Shown: positions 35,268 through 44,162, numbered from the stretch's first letter. The stretch: DNA of 64,000 nt from Nocardia altamirensis NBRC 108246 (GCF_001612685.1 NZ_BDAY01000011.1:167954-231953); one strand, 5' to 3'. Translations and numbers: made by a program. The notes: generated by a model from the letters alone, not told the origin.

Positions 35268-35693
35268 TCAGCCGAGGCCGGATCGGGCGATGACCTTCGT
35301 GATGCTGATCCGAACAGCGGTGAAACCTTCCTGCACAAACGATTCAGCGATCGCCTGTCGAGGCTGAGCGGGGTAATAGCGGTCGGCGATGCCCATGGCG
35401 ATGTGTCTGAGCTCGTCGGGTTCGGCAGAGAGTTGGGCCTCCCCTTCGATGGTGACGAAGCCGTATGGTTGCCGTTCGTCGCTGACGCAGAGTGCGATGC
35501 GCTGATCGCGAGCCAGACTCTGGCCCTTGACGCTCCCCGGCGAGAGGGCGAAGGCGAGTTCGTCACCGTCGAGGATGAAGCAGATCGGGGTGACGTGCGG
35601 TCGTCCGTCGGGGCGAGTGAGGCCTACGTGGGCGAGTTTTGTTCCCGCGCCGACGAAGGTTCGCCATTCGGTGTCGGTCATTGTTGTTGCCAT
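35268..35693 (-). CDS. PPOX-class F420-dependent flavoprotein
   Basis: A 141-residue split-barrel flavoprotein of the pyridoxamine-phosphate-oxidase-like superfamily. The fold marks are KLAHVGLTRPDGRPHVTPICFILDGDELAF, KGQSLARDQRIALCVSDERQPYGFVTIEGEA and a final strand AVRISITKVIARSG. In actinobacteria this subfamily commonly uses coenzyme F420; substrate unknown. I start at ATG 35693, which has GGAA 8 bases upstream; ATG 35699 is too close to it. It is separated from the hydrolase at 35734 by 40 bases and probably cotranscribed. Confidence 0.85.
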   Translation of the reverse strand: MATTMTDTEWRTFVGAGTKLAHVGLTRPDGRPHVTPICFILDGDELAFALSPGSVKGQSLARDQRIALCVSDERQPYGFVTIEGEAQLSAEPDELRHIAMGIADRYYPAQPRQAIAESFVQEGFTAVRISITKVIARSGLG

Positions 35694-35733
35694 GAGCATG
35701 TTTCCGTTCGTTTCGATTCGTGCTGTGTTCCGG

Positions 35734-36603
35734 TCAGGAATGCAAGAGGTGCCTGTGCAGCTCCGGGATGACGACGTCCCATACGGCCGGCGGTGGGATC
35801 TCGTGTCCCATTCCTTGCACACGTACAAGCCGAGCCCCCGGGATCATTCGGGCGAGCGCCTCCCCGTGTGGGAAGGGAAACATCGGGTCGTCGACGCTGT
35901 GCAGGACCAGCGTCGGCACCCGAATCTCGGCCGGGTCCACCGAGCTACTCGGCCGGGCGACAAAGTGATTCGTTATCGACGACGCCATGTTGCGAGTGCG
36001 ACGCACTTCGAGCGTTGCCAGCGCCCTGACCCGTACCTCGTCGAACTGGTGCGGGGCGGCGTAGGGCCGTTCGAGGTCGACCCGATAGTCGATGACCGCG
36101 TTCTCGTCAGACCAGTCGGGTTCGGGTTCGGGCTCCATAAAGCTTTTGGCGACTTCGGGACTCGGCCCCGGCAGCGCGCCATGATCGCCGCCGGACGGGC
36201 TGGTCTCCACCAGGGTCAGCGTGCGCACGCGCTCGGGGGCGCGCACCGCGAGTGTTTGCGCGATACCGCCGCCCATCGACATCCCGATCAGGTGTGCCTT
36301 CTCGATACCCAAGGCGTCGAGAATGCGCAGTGGATCGGTCACCAGGTCATCGCCGGTGTAGTTGGGCTGTCCGGTCGGTGAGGTGCTCGAACGACCGGTA
36401 TCGCGGTGGTCGTACCGAATCACCTGGAGCTCACCGGCGCCGAGGAGGTCGGCGAACTCGGGTGTCCACCAGTCCATCGACTGGCCGCCGCCGGCGATGA
36501 GCAGTGCCACCGGTGCACCTTCGGGGCCGCGTCGCTCGATGGCGAGCTCGACGCCGTCGAGGTGCAGGATTTCGGTGTCTCGTTGTGTGCCGTTGATCGT
36601 CAT
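35734..36603 (-). CDS. alpha/beta hydrolase (RdmC-like)
   Basis: A 289-residue alpha/beta hydrolase. It reads GVELAIERRGPEGAPVALLIAGGGQSMDWW, VIRYDHRDTGRSS, nucleophile elbow GMSMGG (Ser109), acid in VLHSVDDPMFPF and His in GMGHEIPPP. The pattern is like anthracycline methylesterase RdmC, a resemblance of fold rather than proof of substrate. It is divergent from the LysR gene at 36687, with a repeated-motif operator between them. It is probably the first gene of a two-gene unit with the flavoprotein. Confidence 0.88.
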   Translation of the reverse strand: MTINGTQRDTEILHLDGVELAIERRGPEGAPVALLIAGGGQSMDWWTPEFADLLGAGELQVIRYDHRDTGRSSTSPTGQPNYTGDDLVTDPLRILDALGIEKAHLIGMSMGGGIAQTLAVRAPERVRTLTLVETSPSGGDHGALPGPSPEVAKSFMEPEPEPDWSDENAVIDYRVDLERPYAAPHQFDEVRVRALATLEVRRTRNMASSITNHFVARPSSSVDPAEIRVPTLVLHSVDDPMFPFPHGEALARMIPGARLVRVQGMGHEIPPPAVWDVVIPELHRHLLHS

Positions 36604-36638
36604 GTCGATGAGCCTAGAAGCGACTACCGATCAAGAAA

Positions 36639-36673
36639 AGCGATCATTAGCGATGAAGTCAATCGCTATCGCT
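36639..36673. promoter_or_regulatory. LysR operator array
   Basis: AGCGAT occurs at 36639-36644 and 36649-36654. ATCGCT, its reverse complement, occurs at 36662-36667 and 36668-36673. Two direct copies face two inverted copies within 35 bases, between the divergent hydrolase and LysR genes. The array ends one base before the ATG at 36675, so the LysR protein probably starts at 36687 and represses its own synthesis. Confidence 0.65.
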
Positions 36674-36686
36674 TATGTTTGTTCTT

Positions 36687-37580
36687 ATGGTCGACATCGA
36701 ACTGCGCCACCTCAGGACCATGACCGCCATCGCCGAGGAAGGAACGTTCGGACGGGCGGCACTTCGGCTCGGCTACACGCAATCGTCGGTGAGCCAGCAG
36801 ATCGCCGCCCTCGAGAAAGCCGTCGGTGGCGCCGTTTTCGACCGGCCCGGAGGTCCGAAACCTGTTCGGATCACCCACCTCGGCGAGGTGGTCCTGGCAC
36901 ACGGCCGCGAGCTGCTGACAAAGGCGAAGGCCATGACCGACGCCGTCGACCGCTTCAATGCGGGTAACGGCCGGATCGACATCGGCACGTTCCAAGGCGT
37001 GACCAACTTGATCCTGCCGGGAGTCCTGCGCCGATTGATGGACGAGCACCCCGGCTGCGACATCCGACTCTCCGAGGTGGCCTCGGGCGACCCCCAGATC
37101 GGGGGTCTCGACCTGTTGTTCTACGACGGCCGGATCGATGGCGACGTCGAGCACGTCAAGTTGCTCGACGAGCACTACCTGTTGGTCGCCGGTGTCGGCG
37201 CCTTTCCCGATGGTCCGGTACCGGTGCCGCTCCTCGACGGTGCCCCGATGGTCGCCTGGCCGCCCACCTATCACCAAAGATGGTTGGAGCGAACGCTTGC
37301 CAGCGACGGCGCACGTCCTCAGATCGTGTTCCGAACCACCGGCCACGAGACCATCCTCTCGATGGTGCGGGCGGGCATCGGCTCGGCGGTGCTGCCGTGG
37401 CTCGCCCTCCACGGCGCCGACGCTTGGTCCGATGACCGGCTCAGCATCCACCCCCTGCGACCTTCCCCTACCCGCGAGATCTACCTGCACTGGCCAGCCG
37501 ACAGCACCCGATCACTCCTCGTAACCCAAGCCATCGACATCGCTACCGAATCCGCAGCAGAACTCGCCAGCCAGATGTGA
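36687..37580 (+). CDS. LysR-family transcriptional regulator
   Basis: A 297-residue LysR-type regulator. The N-terminal winged helix-turn-helix reads LRHLRTMTAIAEEGTFGRAALRLGYTQSSVSQQIAALEKAV. The substrate-binding domain has IDIGTFQGVTNLILPGVLRRL and ETILSMVRAGIGSAVLPW. The frame also offers ATG 36675, but that start would bury the operator and leave no space for a ribosome-binding site, so I use 36687. It is divergent from the hydrolase/flavoprotein unit, which it probably controls. The ligand is unknown. Confidence 0.85.
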   Translation: MVDIELRHLRTMTAIAEEGTFGRAALRLGYTQSSVSQQIAALEKAVGGAVFDRPGGPKPVRITHLGEVVLAHGRELLTKAKAMTDAVDRFNAGNGRIDIGTFQGVTNLILPGVLRRLMDEHPGCDIRLSEVASGDPQIGGLDLLFYDGRIDGDVEHVKLLDEHYLLVAGVGAFPDGPVPVPLLDGAPMVAWPPTYHQRWLERTLASDGARPQIVFRTTGHETILSMVRAGIGSAVLPWLALHGADAWSDDRLSIHPLRPSPTREIYLHWPADSTRSLLVTQAIDIATESAAELASQM

Positions 37581-37610
37581 CATCCGCGCGCTTCCGGCTT
37601 CACCCTTCCG

Positions 37611-37677
37611 GAGTTGGTCGATTGATTACTGGGAACTGGTGGCGGCATCGCCCGAGAAGCCTCCGCCACCAGTTCCC
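37611..37677 (+). repeat. GGGAACTGG inverted-repeat element (copy C)
   Basis: The head GAGTTGGTCGATTGATTACT is followed by perfect arms GGGAACTGGTGGCGG (37631-37645) and CCGCCACCAGTTCCC (37663-37677) around the loop CATCGCCCGAGAAGCCT. It lies between the LysR stop and the convergent coiled-coil gene, so it could also end transcription. Confidence 0.85.
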
Positions 37678-37711
37678 ACTCGATGCGAATGTCGACGAAA
37701 GGCGCCAATTA

Positions 37712-38830
37712 TCACGTCCCCGCGCGGGTTCCGAGTTTTGCGGTGGGTTGGCGGCGGGTTTCGGCGAGGAGTTCGTCGAGTTGGGCTTCGGCTCGTTCTG
37801 CGCGGGTGCGGGTTTGGGTGCGGGCTTCGTCGAGCGCTTCGATGCGGTGGGCTGCTTCGGTGCGGGCCTTGTCGATGGTTGCGGCTGCTTCGGCGCGGAC
37901 GGCGGCAATGTCGGCGGCGGCGGTGCGGCGGATTTCGGCGAGTTCGGTGCGGGCGGTATCGAGTTCGACGCGGACCCTGCGCCATTCTTCGCGCGCCTCG
38001 TTGGCCGCTTCGATGCGTTCCATCGCCGCTTGCTCGGCGCGTTCGGTCGCGCGGTCGGCGTCGGCGGCCCGCTGGACGGCGAGGTCGCGTTCGGCGTTGG
38101 CGGCGGCCACCTGAGCCGATGATTCGCGGTGGGCGTTGGCGATATCCGTTGCGGCGCGGCGTTCGGCGCGCTCGATCTGTTCGGCGGCGTCCTGCCGGAT
38201 GCGCTCGATCTCATCGGCGCATTCGCGACGGACGGTGCGGACCTCGGCCTCGGCCTCACTGCGTGCGGCGAACACATCGTCGGCGGCTTGCCGGGTGGCG
38301 CGTTCGACTTCGCGGAGCGCGTCCTCGCGGGTGCTGTTCGCGTCGGCGACCGATGCTTCCGCCCGTTCGGCGGCACCGGCCGCGTCGTCGGCGGCGGCCT
38401 CGGCCAGCGCCCGGGCGTCTTCGGCTTCACGCCGCGCCTGTTCCGCGGCGACGGTGGCCATTTCGGCTTCCGCGATCCGCCGGGCGGCATCGGCTTGGAC
38501 CGCCTGGACCTGCGCCTCGGCGACAGACGGGTCGCCGAGTGTGGACAGTTCCGCGACCGCGGCGTTGAGGGTGTTGCCCAGTTGGTCGGCGAGTCCACGG
38601 AATTGGGTGAGCAGCTCGTCGGCACGCAGCCTGGCTGCGGTGACCGGGCCTTGCTGCGTCACAGTGACGACAGCGGAGGGTACCTCCGACTCCTGTTGTT
38701 GCCGTTGACGTTCCCGCCAGGCGCGCCATCGCGTGTGATCGGGGTGGTCACAGTATTCGGACGGGCGGCCGGGGCCTCCTGCGCGGGTGATGGGGCGGGC
38801 GCAGCCGGGGTAGTTGCAAACGGTGGACAC
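37712..38830 (-). CDS. coiled-coil protein with N-terminal Cys/His motif
   Basis: A 372-residue soluble protein. Residues 1-38 hold a compact Cys/His cluster (CNYPGC, then EYCDHPDHTRW), which looks like a small zinc-binding fold. From about residue 85 to 350 the sequence is Ala/Glu/Arg-rich with heptad-like spacing (AEAQVQAVQADAARRIAEAE, then VRTVRRECADEIERIRQDAA), i.e. a long coiled coil. The overall shape recalls KfrA-like DNA-binding filament proteins, but the N-terminal part here is not KfrA's. Role unknown; a structural or nucleoid role is a guess. Confidence 0.7.
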   Translation of the reverse strand: MSTVCNYPGCARPITRAGGPGRPSEYCDHPDHTRWRAWRERQRQQQESEVPSAVVTVTQQGPVTAARLRADELLTQFRGLADQLGNTLNAAVAELSTLGDPSVAEAQVQAVQADAARRIAEAEMATVAAEQARREAEDARALAEAAADDAAGAAERAEASVADANSTREDALREVERATRQAADDVFAARSEAEAEVRTVRRECADEIERIRQDAAEQIERAERRAATDIANAHRESSAQVAAANAERDLAVQRAADADRATERAEQAAMERIEAANEAREEWRRVRVELDTARTELAEIRRTAAADIAAVRAEAAATIDKARTEAAHRIEALDEARTQTRTRAERAEAQLDELLAETRRQPTAKLGTRAGT

Positions 38831-39220
38831 CGGAGAATCGTAGCGTTGGTTTCGTCACTATTGACGTATTCATACGAAACGAAATGCCGCGTGTCGCAGG
38901 ACAACCCGTTGACCTGACCGCAGGTTCTGACCCCCGATAAGTGAACATTATCGGTGGTCAGGCTCCCCCGCTCTCGCGAAATCCGTCGCCGTTATTTCGT
39001 TTACGTTTGGTCACGACCAACGCAACGAAACATCAACGAAAGTCGTTGAAAACTAGGGACGCTGGTACGCGCGTACCATTCCGCAGCTCGGCGGCCGTTA
39101 GTGGTTCGTTGGTGGATGCCCAGTCACACCGCCGACCATCGGTGCCGAGACAAAAACATGGGTGGATCCGAATCGCAGTCAGCGCGCACCGATCGACCCC
39201 ACCAGGAAGGTGAGACGACC
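38831..39220. other. divergent intergenic region
   Basis: About 390 bases between the coiled-coil gene and the secreted protein at 39221. It includes a lower-GC stretch (about 38850-39070) with AACGAAAC-type motifs. No gene is supported; promoters for both neighbours are expected. Confidence 0.4.
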
Positions 39221-40072
39221 ATGACCACTGCCCCCAAGCCCACACTGAAACGTGCCGTGATGTTCGCTTCGGCGTGTGCGCTCGCCGTCGGCGCACTGCA
39301 GATCGGCGCGGCTCCGGCCTACGCCGTGCCAGGCCCGACATCGAAGTACGAGTGCCGCGACGTGCAGACTCCCGGCAGCCTCTTCCCCGGCGACGAAGTC
39401 GCGTGCACGCTCACGATCAGCACCAGCGGCAACGACTCGTTCACCGATGTCGTTGCCGAAATGACCATTCCGAGTAGCACCGTCTACCAGTCCGGCGGAA
39501 CACGACAGGGCACCCAGAAGGTCGTCTTCAACCTCGGCGAGATCACCAAGGCCAAGAGCGGATCCGCCACCCTCACCGTCATGGTCGACGGCCAGACACC
39601 CGCGAACACCGCCATTTCCAGTGCGGCAGTGGTCAAGGGCTTCGCACCGAACGGGGCGTTCGACACGACCGCGGCATCCAATACGCTCTCCACCACGACA
39701 ACCGGTGCAGGGCAGGGCGGCGCCAAGCTCACCGCCAAGGAGGACCGGGCCTCGGTGAACACCTTCGGACGGGCCGAGACCCCCATCTCCGATCTGGTCG
39801 ACGCCCCCGCCGGCGTCACCCCCAAGATCGTGCAGGTGACCAGCGCGGAGCCCAAGAAGGGCTACGTCGGGTTCTCGATCATCGACAACGGCCAGAAGAT
39901 CGCCTGGACCGCGCTGTGCACCGCGACCGCGCAGGAAAAGACCGAATCCTTCACGGTCAAGATCACGGCTCCCGGTCAGGCGGCCGTCGACGCGAAGGTG
40001 ACCGTCCTGCTCGGAAACAACGTGGCCAACCAGGGATTCGTGCCGCCGGCCAATTGCGCGCCGAAGCCGTGA
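39221..40072 (+). CDS. secreted protein, unknown
   Basis: A 283-residue exported protein. The signal peptide has a basic start (KPTLKR), a hydrophobic core (VMFASACALAVGALQIG) and the cleavage motif AYA before VPGPTSK. The mature part looks beta-rich: SLFPGDEVACTLTISTSGNDSFTDVVAEMTIPS, GSATLTVMVDG and AEPKKGYVGFSIIDNGQKIAWTALC. It has four Cys, which could pair. The pattern suggests an adhesin-like or DUF11-like beta domain without proof. AGGAAGG precedes ATG 39221. A strong hairpin after the stop makes it monocistronic. Confidence 0.7.
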   Translation: MTTAPKPTLKRAVMFASACALAVGALQIGAAPAYAVPGPTSKYECRDVQTPGSLFPGDEVACTLTISTSGNDSFTDVVAEMTIPSSTVYQSGGTRQGTQKVVFNLGEITKAKSGSATLTVMVDGQTPANTAISSAAVVKGFAPNGAFDTTAASNTLSTTTTGAGQGGAKLTAKEDRASVNTFGRAETPISDLVDAPAGVTPKIVQVTSAEPKKGYVGFSIIDNGQKIAWTALCTATAQEKTESFTVKITAPGQAAVDAKVTVLLGNNVANQGFVPPANCAPKP

Positions 40073-40105
40073 TGCTCGACTGACACCTACCTCGGATGAC
40101 GCGGT

Positions 40106-40129
40106 CGGTGCGGCTCTTCAGCCGCACCG
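40106..40129 (+). terminator. terminator hairpin after the secreted-protein gene
   Basis: CGGTGCGGCT (40106-40115) pairs perfectly with AGCCGCACCG (40120-40129) around a CTTC loop. Only a short T-run follows at some distance. It begins 34 bases after the stop at 40072. Confidence 0.7.
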
Positions 40130-40201
40130 GCCGCGCATTTGTGTGCAGCGGCATGGGTGCCGCAGCACAGCGGAGCGATCCGGTCGACGTCGTCGCTGGG
40201 A

Positions 40202-41122
40202 CTACTTGTGCTGCACGGAACCCAGCGGGTCGGGGTCGTTCTCCAGTGCGTGAGTGGCTGTCTTCCAACTGGTCTCGTCGATGGCGAGAGCGGTACGGAG
40301 GAACGCCGTGGAGAGCTGCTGGATCAGCGCGACGCGGGCGGGACTTTCGTCGGTCGTCTCGGTGACCTGGTAGCCGGGGATGCCGCCGAGGGAGTGCTCG
40401 GCACCGAAGAGGGTGAGCAGGCTTTTGTCGGCCGGGCTGTAGGTATAGGGGTCGGTGAACCAGTCCGGTCCACGGGTCGACAGGTGAGACTGATCGTTGT
40501 CGCCGGCGACGATGAGGGCCGGGGTGGTCATGGTGTCGAAGGACGGACGCAGGAAGGGGAAGTGTTCGGCGGCGAACGGTGTGAGCTCATCGCCGAGGCC
40601 GGTAAGGGCAAGCAGCACACCCGCTTTGACGCGGGGGTCGGACATGTCCGCGCCGGGTACGCCGTCGGCGTCGAGGACACGTGCGCCGAGCAGGGTGCTT
40701 GCCGTCTGCGCTCCCCACGAGTGGCCTGCTACGGCGATGCGGTCGTGGTCGACGCGTCCGCTGAGACCGGGCACGGCGGCTTCGAGCAGGTCGAGTTCGT
40801 CCAGCACGCGGGTGAGGTCCTCGATGCGGAAGCGCCAGATGCGCGGTGTCCGAGGGTCTTCGGCCGGAATCGCGAGTGTCCTGGAGTCGAGATGGGTGGG
40901 TTGCATGACCACGAATCCGTGCGCGGCCCAGAAGTCCGCCAGTGGTGCGTAGCCCTTCATGGACTCGCCGTAGCCGTGGGAGAAAACGATGACGGGCAGG
41001 TCGCTGCCGGTCACCGGGGCGGATACGCGAACCTGCAGATCCGTGCCGCGGCCCGGGGCCGACAGGACGACGGGCTGCACGGATATTACTGATGCCTGCT
41101 GCGTGGTGTTCGACTCGGACAT
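40202..41122 (-). CDS. alpha/beta hydrolase (chlorophyllase/dienelactone-hydrolase-like)
   Basis: A 306-residue alpha/beta hydrolase: LPVIVFSHGYGESMKGYAPLADFWAAHGFVV, the nucleophile elbow GHSWGA (Ser135), DP in the acid region and a C-terminal GAEHSLGGIPGY with the His. The GHSWGA elbow and the SHGYGE oxyanion loop resemble PET-hydrolase/chlorophyllase-type enzymes, but no signal peptide is present. ATG 41122 has CAGGAG upstream, so the longer frame is rejected. It is divergent from TetR with a double operator at 41151. Confidence 0.87.
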   Translation of the reverse strand: MSESNTTQQASVISVQPVVLSAPGRGTDLQVRVSAPVTGSDLPVIVFSHGYGESMKGYAPLADFWAAHGFVVMQPTHLDSRTLAIPAEDPRTPRIWRFRIEDLTRVLDELDLLEAAVPGLSGRVDHDRIAVAGHSWGAQTASTLLGARVLDADGVPGADMSDPRVKAGVLLALTGLGDELTPFAAEHFPFLRPSFDTMTTPALIVAGDNDQSHLSTRGPDWFTDPYTYSPADKSLLTLFGAEHSLGGIPGYQVTETTDESPARVALIQQLSTAFLRTALAIDETSWKTATHALENDPDPLGSVQHK

Positions 41123-41150
41123 GGAACTCTCCTGGCATGATTGAGCAAAG

Positions 41151-41189
41151 CGGAACGTTGCTCCACAAACGATACGGAGCACTGTTCCG
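41151..41189. promoter_or_regulatory. double TetR operator
   Basis: GGAACGTTGCTCC (41152-41164) and GGAGCACTGTTCC (41176-41188) are each a 5-3-5 dyad and are mirror images of each other. Together CGGAAC/GTTCCG and GCTCC/GGAGC form a nested inverted repeat over 39 bp. It lies between the divergent hydrolase and TetR genes and could seat two dimers. Confidence 0.7.
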
Positions 41190-41216
41190 TTTTGCAACCA
41201 CGAAAGGAGCGACGCG

Positions 41217-41801
41217 TTGAACGACAGCAGCGAACAGCCGGCCGAGGCCGGACCCAAACGCAAAGACGCCCGCCGCAACCAGCAGACCCTGTTGGATGCG
41301 GCCGCAGCCGTCTTCGTCACCTCGGGCGTGGAGGCACCGGTCCGCGATATCGCCGCCAAAGCAGGCGTCGGCATGGGCACGATCTACCGCCACTTCCCCA
41401 CCCGCGCCGACCTCGTCATCGCTGTCTACCGCCACCAGGTCGACGCCTGCGCCGAAGCAGGTCCGGCCCTGCTCGCGACCGGCCCGACCCCGCATGCCGC
41501 CCTCGAACAATGGGTCGACCTCTTCGTGGACTTCCTGGTCACCAAGCACGGCCTACCCTCCGCAATGCACGCGGACAAAGCAGGTTTCGAAACCCTGCAC
41601 ACCTACTTCCTCGATCGCCTGGTTCCCGTCTGCACCCAACTCCTCGACGCCGCAGTCGCTTCCGGCGAAATCCGCGCCGACATCGACGCCTACCAGCTCA
41701 TGCGCGGCATCGGAAACCTGTGCATCGGCGCAGAATCCGATCGCCGCTACGACGCCCGCCGACTCGTCGCCCTACTCGTCGCAGGACTACGCGCACAGTG
41801 A
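41217..41801 (+). CDS. TetR-family regulator of the divergent hydrolase
   Basis: A 194-residue TetR protein. The helix-turn-helix is APVRDIAAKAGVGMGTIYRHFPTRADLVIAVYRH. The C-terminal domain resembles the YcdC/AcrR group with ALEQWVDLFVDFLVTKHG. The start is TTG 41217, with GAAAGGAG 8 bases upstream; no ATG fits. It is divergent from the hydrolase at 41122 with a double operator between them, a standard self-controlled repressor pair. Confidence 0.87.
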   Translation: MNDSSEQPAEAGPKRKDARRNQQTLLDAAAAVFVTSGVEAPVRDIAAKAGVGMGTIYRHFPTRADLVIAVYRHQVDACAEAGPALLATGPTPHAALEQWVDLFVDFLVTKHGLPSAMHADKAGFETLHTYFLDRLVPVCTQLLDAAVASGEIRADIDAYQLMRGIGNLCIGAESDRRYDARRLVALLVAGLRAQ

Positions 41802-41944
41802 ACTGCAGCGACCGTCACGTGACGTGAGGGGAATGGGTCTCGGCCGAGCACAACGGCCGAGCCCTCCTCCATTGCGTAGATCCCCGAGTCGGGTTGCGGC
41901 CGAATGATTTCGGCATCATCGCCACCTGGATCGAAGTGTGAACG

Positions 41945-42826
41945 CTAGTTGGTGGGGAGGTGTTGCCCCTGCACGCGCGCATCCTCGAAGTCGACTCTGT
42001 GCCGGATGGCCCACTCGCGGAACGAGTTCGGTCGAGTGCCGGTGATGTTCTGGACGGTCGGATACACGGTGGAGGTGAACGACTCCAGTGCGGTGGCGCG
42101 CAACGCCATGATGGCGTCGGCCATGACTTCGGACTGGCCGTGCTGCAGGATCGTCTGGCGCGCGACGTCCGGCTCTACTTCGACGAACCGCAGTGGCCTG
42201 CCTAGGACTTCGGCGAGAGTGGCGGTCATCTCGCCGGGGGTCAACGCCTCCGGGCCGCTGAGCCGGTAGGTCTGACCGTCGTGACCGTCGCCGGTGAGCA
42301 CGGCCGCCGCGACCGCGGCGATGTCGTGTTCGTCGATCACCGCGATGCGGCCGTGGCCGTAGGTGGCAAACACGGTGTCCTGGTGGCGGATCGACGCGGC
42401 CCAGTGCAGCGTGTTGGCCATGAACCCGAGTGGACCGAGGATGGTCCATCCGATCCCGCTGTCGCGCAGTGCTTGTTCGCCGAGTCGGTGCCAGCTGGGG
42501 ATCGGATCGGTGGCGGTGTCGTCGCCGGTGCGGCCGGAGGACAGTTTGACCACGTGCGCGACTGCGGCGCGCGCGGCCTCGTGCAGCACGTTGACATCGT
42601 GGACGGGGATGTCCGGGCCAGTCGACAGCAAGAAGACGCGATCGACCCCGCGCATCGCGCCGGCGATGTCGGTCGGATTACCCAAGTCGCCCACCACCAC
42701 CTCGACGGCGTCGGGAAGTCCGCAGTCGGAGTTGCGCGTCAGCGCGCGCACAGGCACGTTCGCGGCGACGAGTCGGTCGACCAGTGCGCGGCCGACGGTG
42801 CCGGTGGCGCCGGTAACGAGAATCAT
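41945..42826 (-). CDS. NmrA-like NAD(P)-binding protein
   Basis: A 293-residue atypical SDR of the NmrA/SDR_a5 type. The dinucleotide motif GATGTVGRALV opens the protein (MILVTGATGTVG). VVVGDLGNPTDIAGAMRGVDRVFLLS and a conserved middle part (WTILGPLGFMANTL) follow. The Tyr/Lys pair of classical SDRs is missing, so this is probably a redox sensor or quinone-oxidoreductase-like protein rather than a dehydrogenase. It is divergent from the AsnC-like regulator with 134 bases between them. The pair looks like regulator plus target. Confidence 0.85.
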   Translation of the reverse strand: MILVTGATGTVGRALVDRLVAANVPVRALTRNSDCGLPDAVEVVVGDLGNPTDIAGAMRGVDRVFLLSTGPDIPVHDVNVLHEAARAAVAHVVKLSSGRTGDDTATDPIPSWHRLGEQALRDSGIGWTILGPLGFMANTLHWAASIRHQDTVFATYGHGRIAVIDEHDIAAVAAAVLTGDGHDGQTYRLSGPEALTPGEMTATLAEVLGRPLRFVEVEPDVARQTILQHGQSEVMADAIMALRATALESFTSTVYPTVQNITGTRPNSFREWAIRHRVDFEDARVQGQHLPTN

Positions 42827-42960
42827 GAGAGTCCTTCGAAGCTGTTCACGTCGGGGCCTGTCCCGCGACTGCGATCAGCGTCGATCAGTGACGACCGATA
42901 ACTCCACGTGCCCGCCTGAACTTGTCGAAATTTTCCATCAAAGCCGCGATAGTGAGAGGA

Positions 42961-43959
42961 ATGACTACCATCGACGAGCTGGATCGCGGCATCGTGCACG
43001 CCTTGCACGTCGACGGGCGGGCGCCGTTCAGCCGCATCGCGAAGGTTCTCGGCGTGTCCAATCAGACGGTGGCCCGGCGCTACCGGCGGCTACGCACCGA
43101 CGCGGGCCTGCGCGTCGTGGGATCGAGTCACCTCGAGCACGACAACCACACCCGCTGGCTGGTGCGCTTGGGCGCGACCACCGCGGCGGCCCGCACGGTG
43201 GCGCAGTCGCTCGCCCGCCGATCGGACACGTCGTGGATCAAACTGCTGTCCGGCGGCACCGAGATTCTGCTCATCGTGCGCACGGCCCGCCCGACCGATG
43301 AAGCGCAATCACTACTGCTGCAACAGATTCCACGTGCCGCCGGAGTGACCACCGTGTCAGCCCACTACGTGCTGCACACCTACCTCGGTGGCCCGACACC
43401 GTGGCGCGGACAGGCCGCGACGCTCACCGACCATCAGCAACGACAACTCGAGCCCGCTCATGCGGGTCCAGTGTCCGGCCACGCAGTATCGGCTGCCGAC
43501 GATGCTTTGCTGGCGGCGCTGCAAGCCGACGGGCGCGCGGGTTTGCCCCAGCTCGCCGCAGCCACCGGTTGGTCTGCGGCGACAGTGGGACGCAGGCTGG
43601 CCGAGTTGCGCGCACGCGAGGAAGTGTTCTTCGACGTCAAGATCGACGAGGCGCTGTTCGGCGTCACCGTGCAGGCGCTGCTGTGGATGTCGGTGCCACC
43701 GGGGCTGCTCGATCGAGTCGGCGCAGAATTGGCGCGGCATCCGGAACTGGCCTTCGTCTTGGCCACCACCGGTCCGAGCAATCTCGTCGCCCAGGCGATG
43801 TGTCCGGACCCGGACGCCTTGCACCGCTATCTGACCACCCGCCTCGGCGGTATCGACGGCATCACGGCACTCGAAGTCACACCAGTGTTGGTCACGGTCA
43901 AAGCCGCGGGCCACATCTCGATCGAACTCCCCCGCGGCCCGCGACCCAAAGCCGAGTGA
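42961..43959 (+). CDS. Lrp/AsnC-family regulator with two copies of the module
   Basis: A 332-residue regulator with two AsnC-type units in tandem. Unit 1: IDELDRGIVHALHVDGRAPFSRIAKVLGVSNQTVARRYRRL, then a ligand half. Unit 2: ADDALLAALQADGRAGLPQLAAATGWSAATVGRRLAELRA, then EVFFDVKIDEALFGVTVQALLW. Such double-length members occur in actinobacteria. GAGAGGA abuts ATG 42961 directly, so translation may start at GTG 42952 (three residues earlier) or be leaderless. It is divergent from the NmrA-like gene. Confidence 0.85.
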   Translation: MTTIDELDRGIVHALHVDGRAPFSRIAKVLGVSNQTVARRYRRLRTDAGLRVVGSSHLEHDNHTRWLVRLGATTAAARTVAQSLARRSDTSWIKLLSGGTEILLIVRTARPTDEAQSLLLQQIPRAAGVTTVSAHYVLHTYLGGPTPWRGQAATLTDHQQRQLEPAHAGPVSGHAVSAADDALLAALQADGRAGLPQLAAATGWSAATVGRRLAELRAREEVFFDVKIDEALFGVTVQALLWMSVPPGLLDRVGAELARHPELAFVLATTGPSNLVAQAMCPDPDALHRYLTTRLGGIDGITALEVTPVLVTVKAAGHISIELPRGPRPKAE

Positions 43960-44005
43960 ACTTCAGTCGACCCTGGAACCGAGCAACCTGGGCAACCGGC
44001 GAAAT

Positions 44006-44135
44006 CAGTTGGTGGCCAGTCGGTCCCACTCCACGCGCGGATCAGTTTTGGGGAAGTCGTCGCGGATGGTGACGAAGGACGTGGACCGCACCACAGAACT
44101 GCCTGAACCCCGTAAACGTTCGGCATCCGGTCGTC
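44006..44135 (-). pseudogene. possible C-terminal gene remnant
   Basis: A short open frame whose last 30 codons read as a natural protein tail (for example SFVTIRDDFPKTDPRVEW and DRLATN before the stop at 44006). No start or upstream continuation exists, since a TGA closes the frame at its other end. It follows the unknown gene at 44163 on the same strand and could be that gene's displaced C-terminus. I may be reading chance sequence. Confidence 0.3.
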
Positions 44136-44162
44136 ATGCTCGCGCACAAGATGTGGCCGGGG

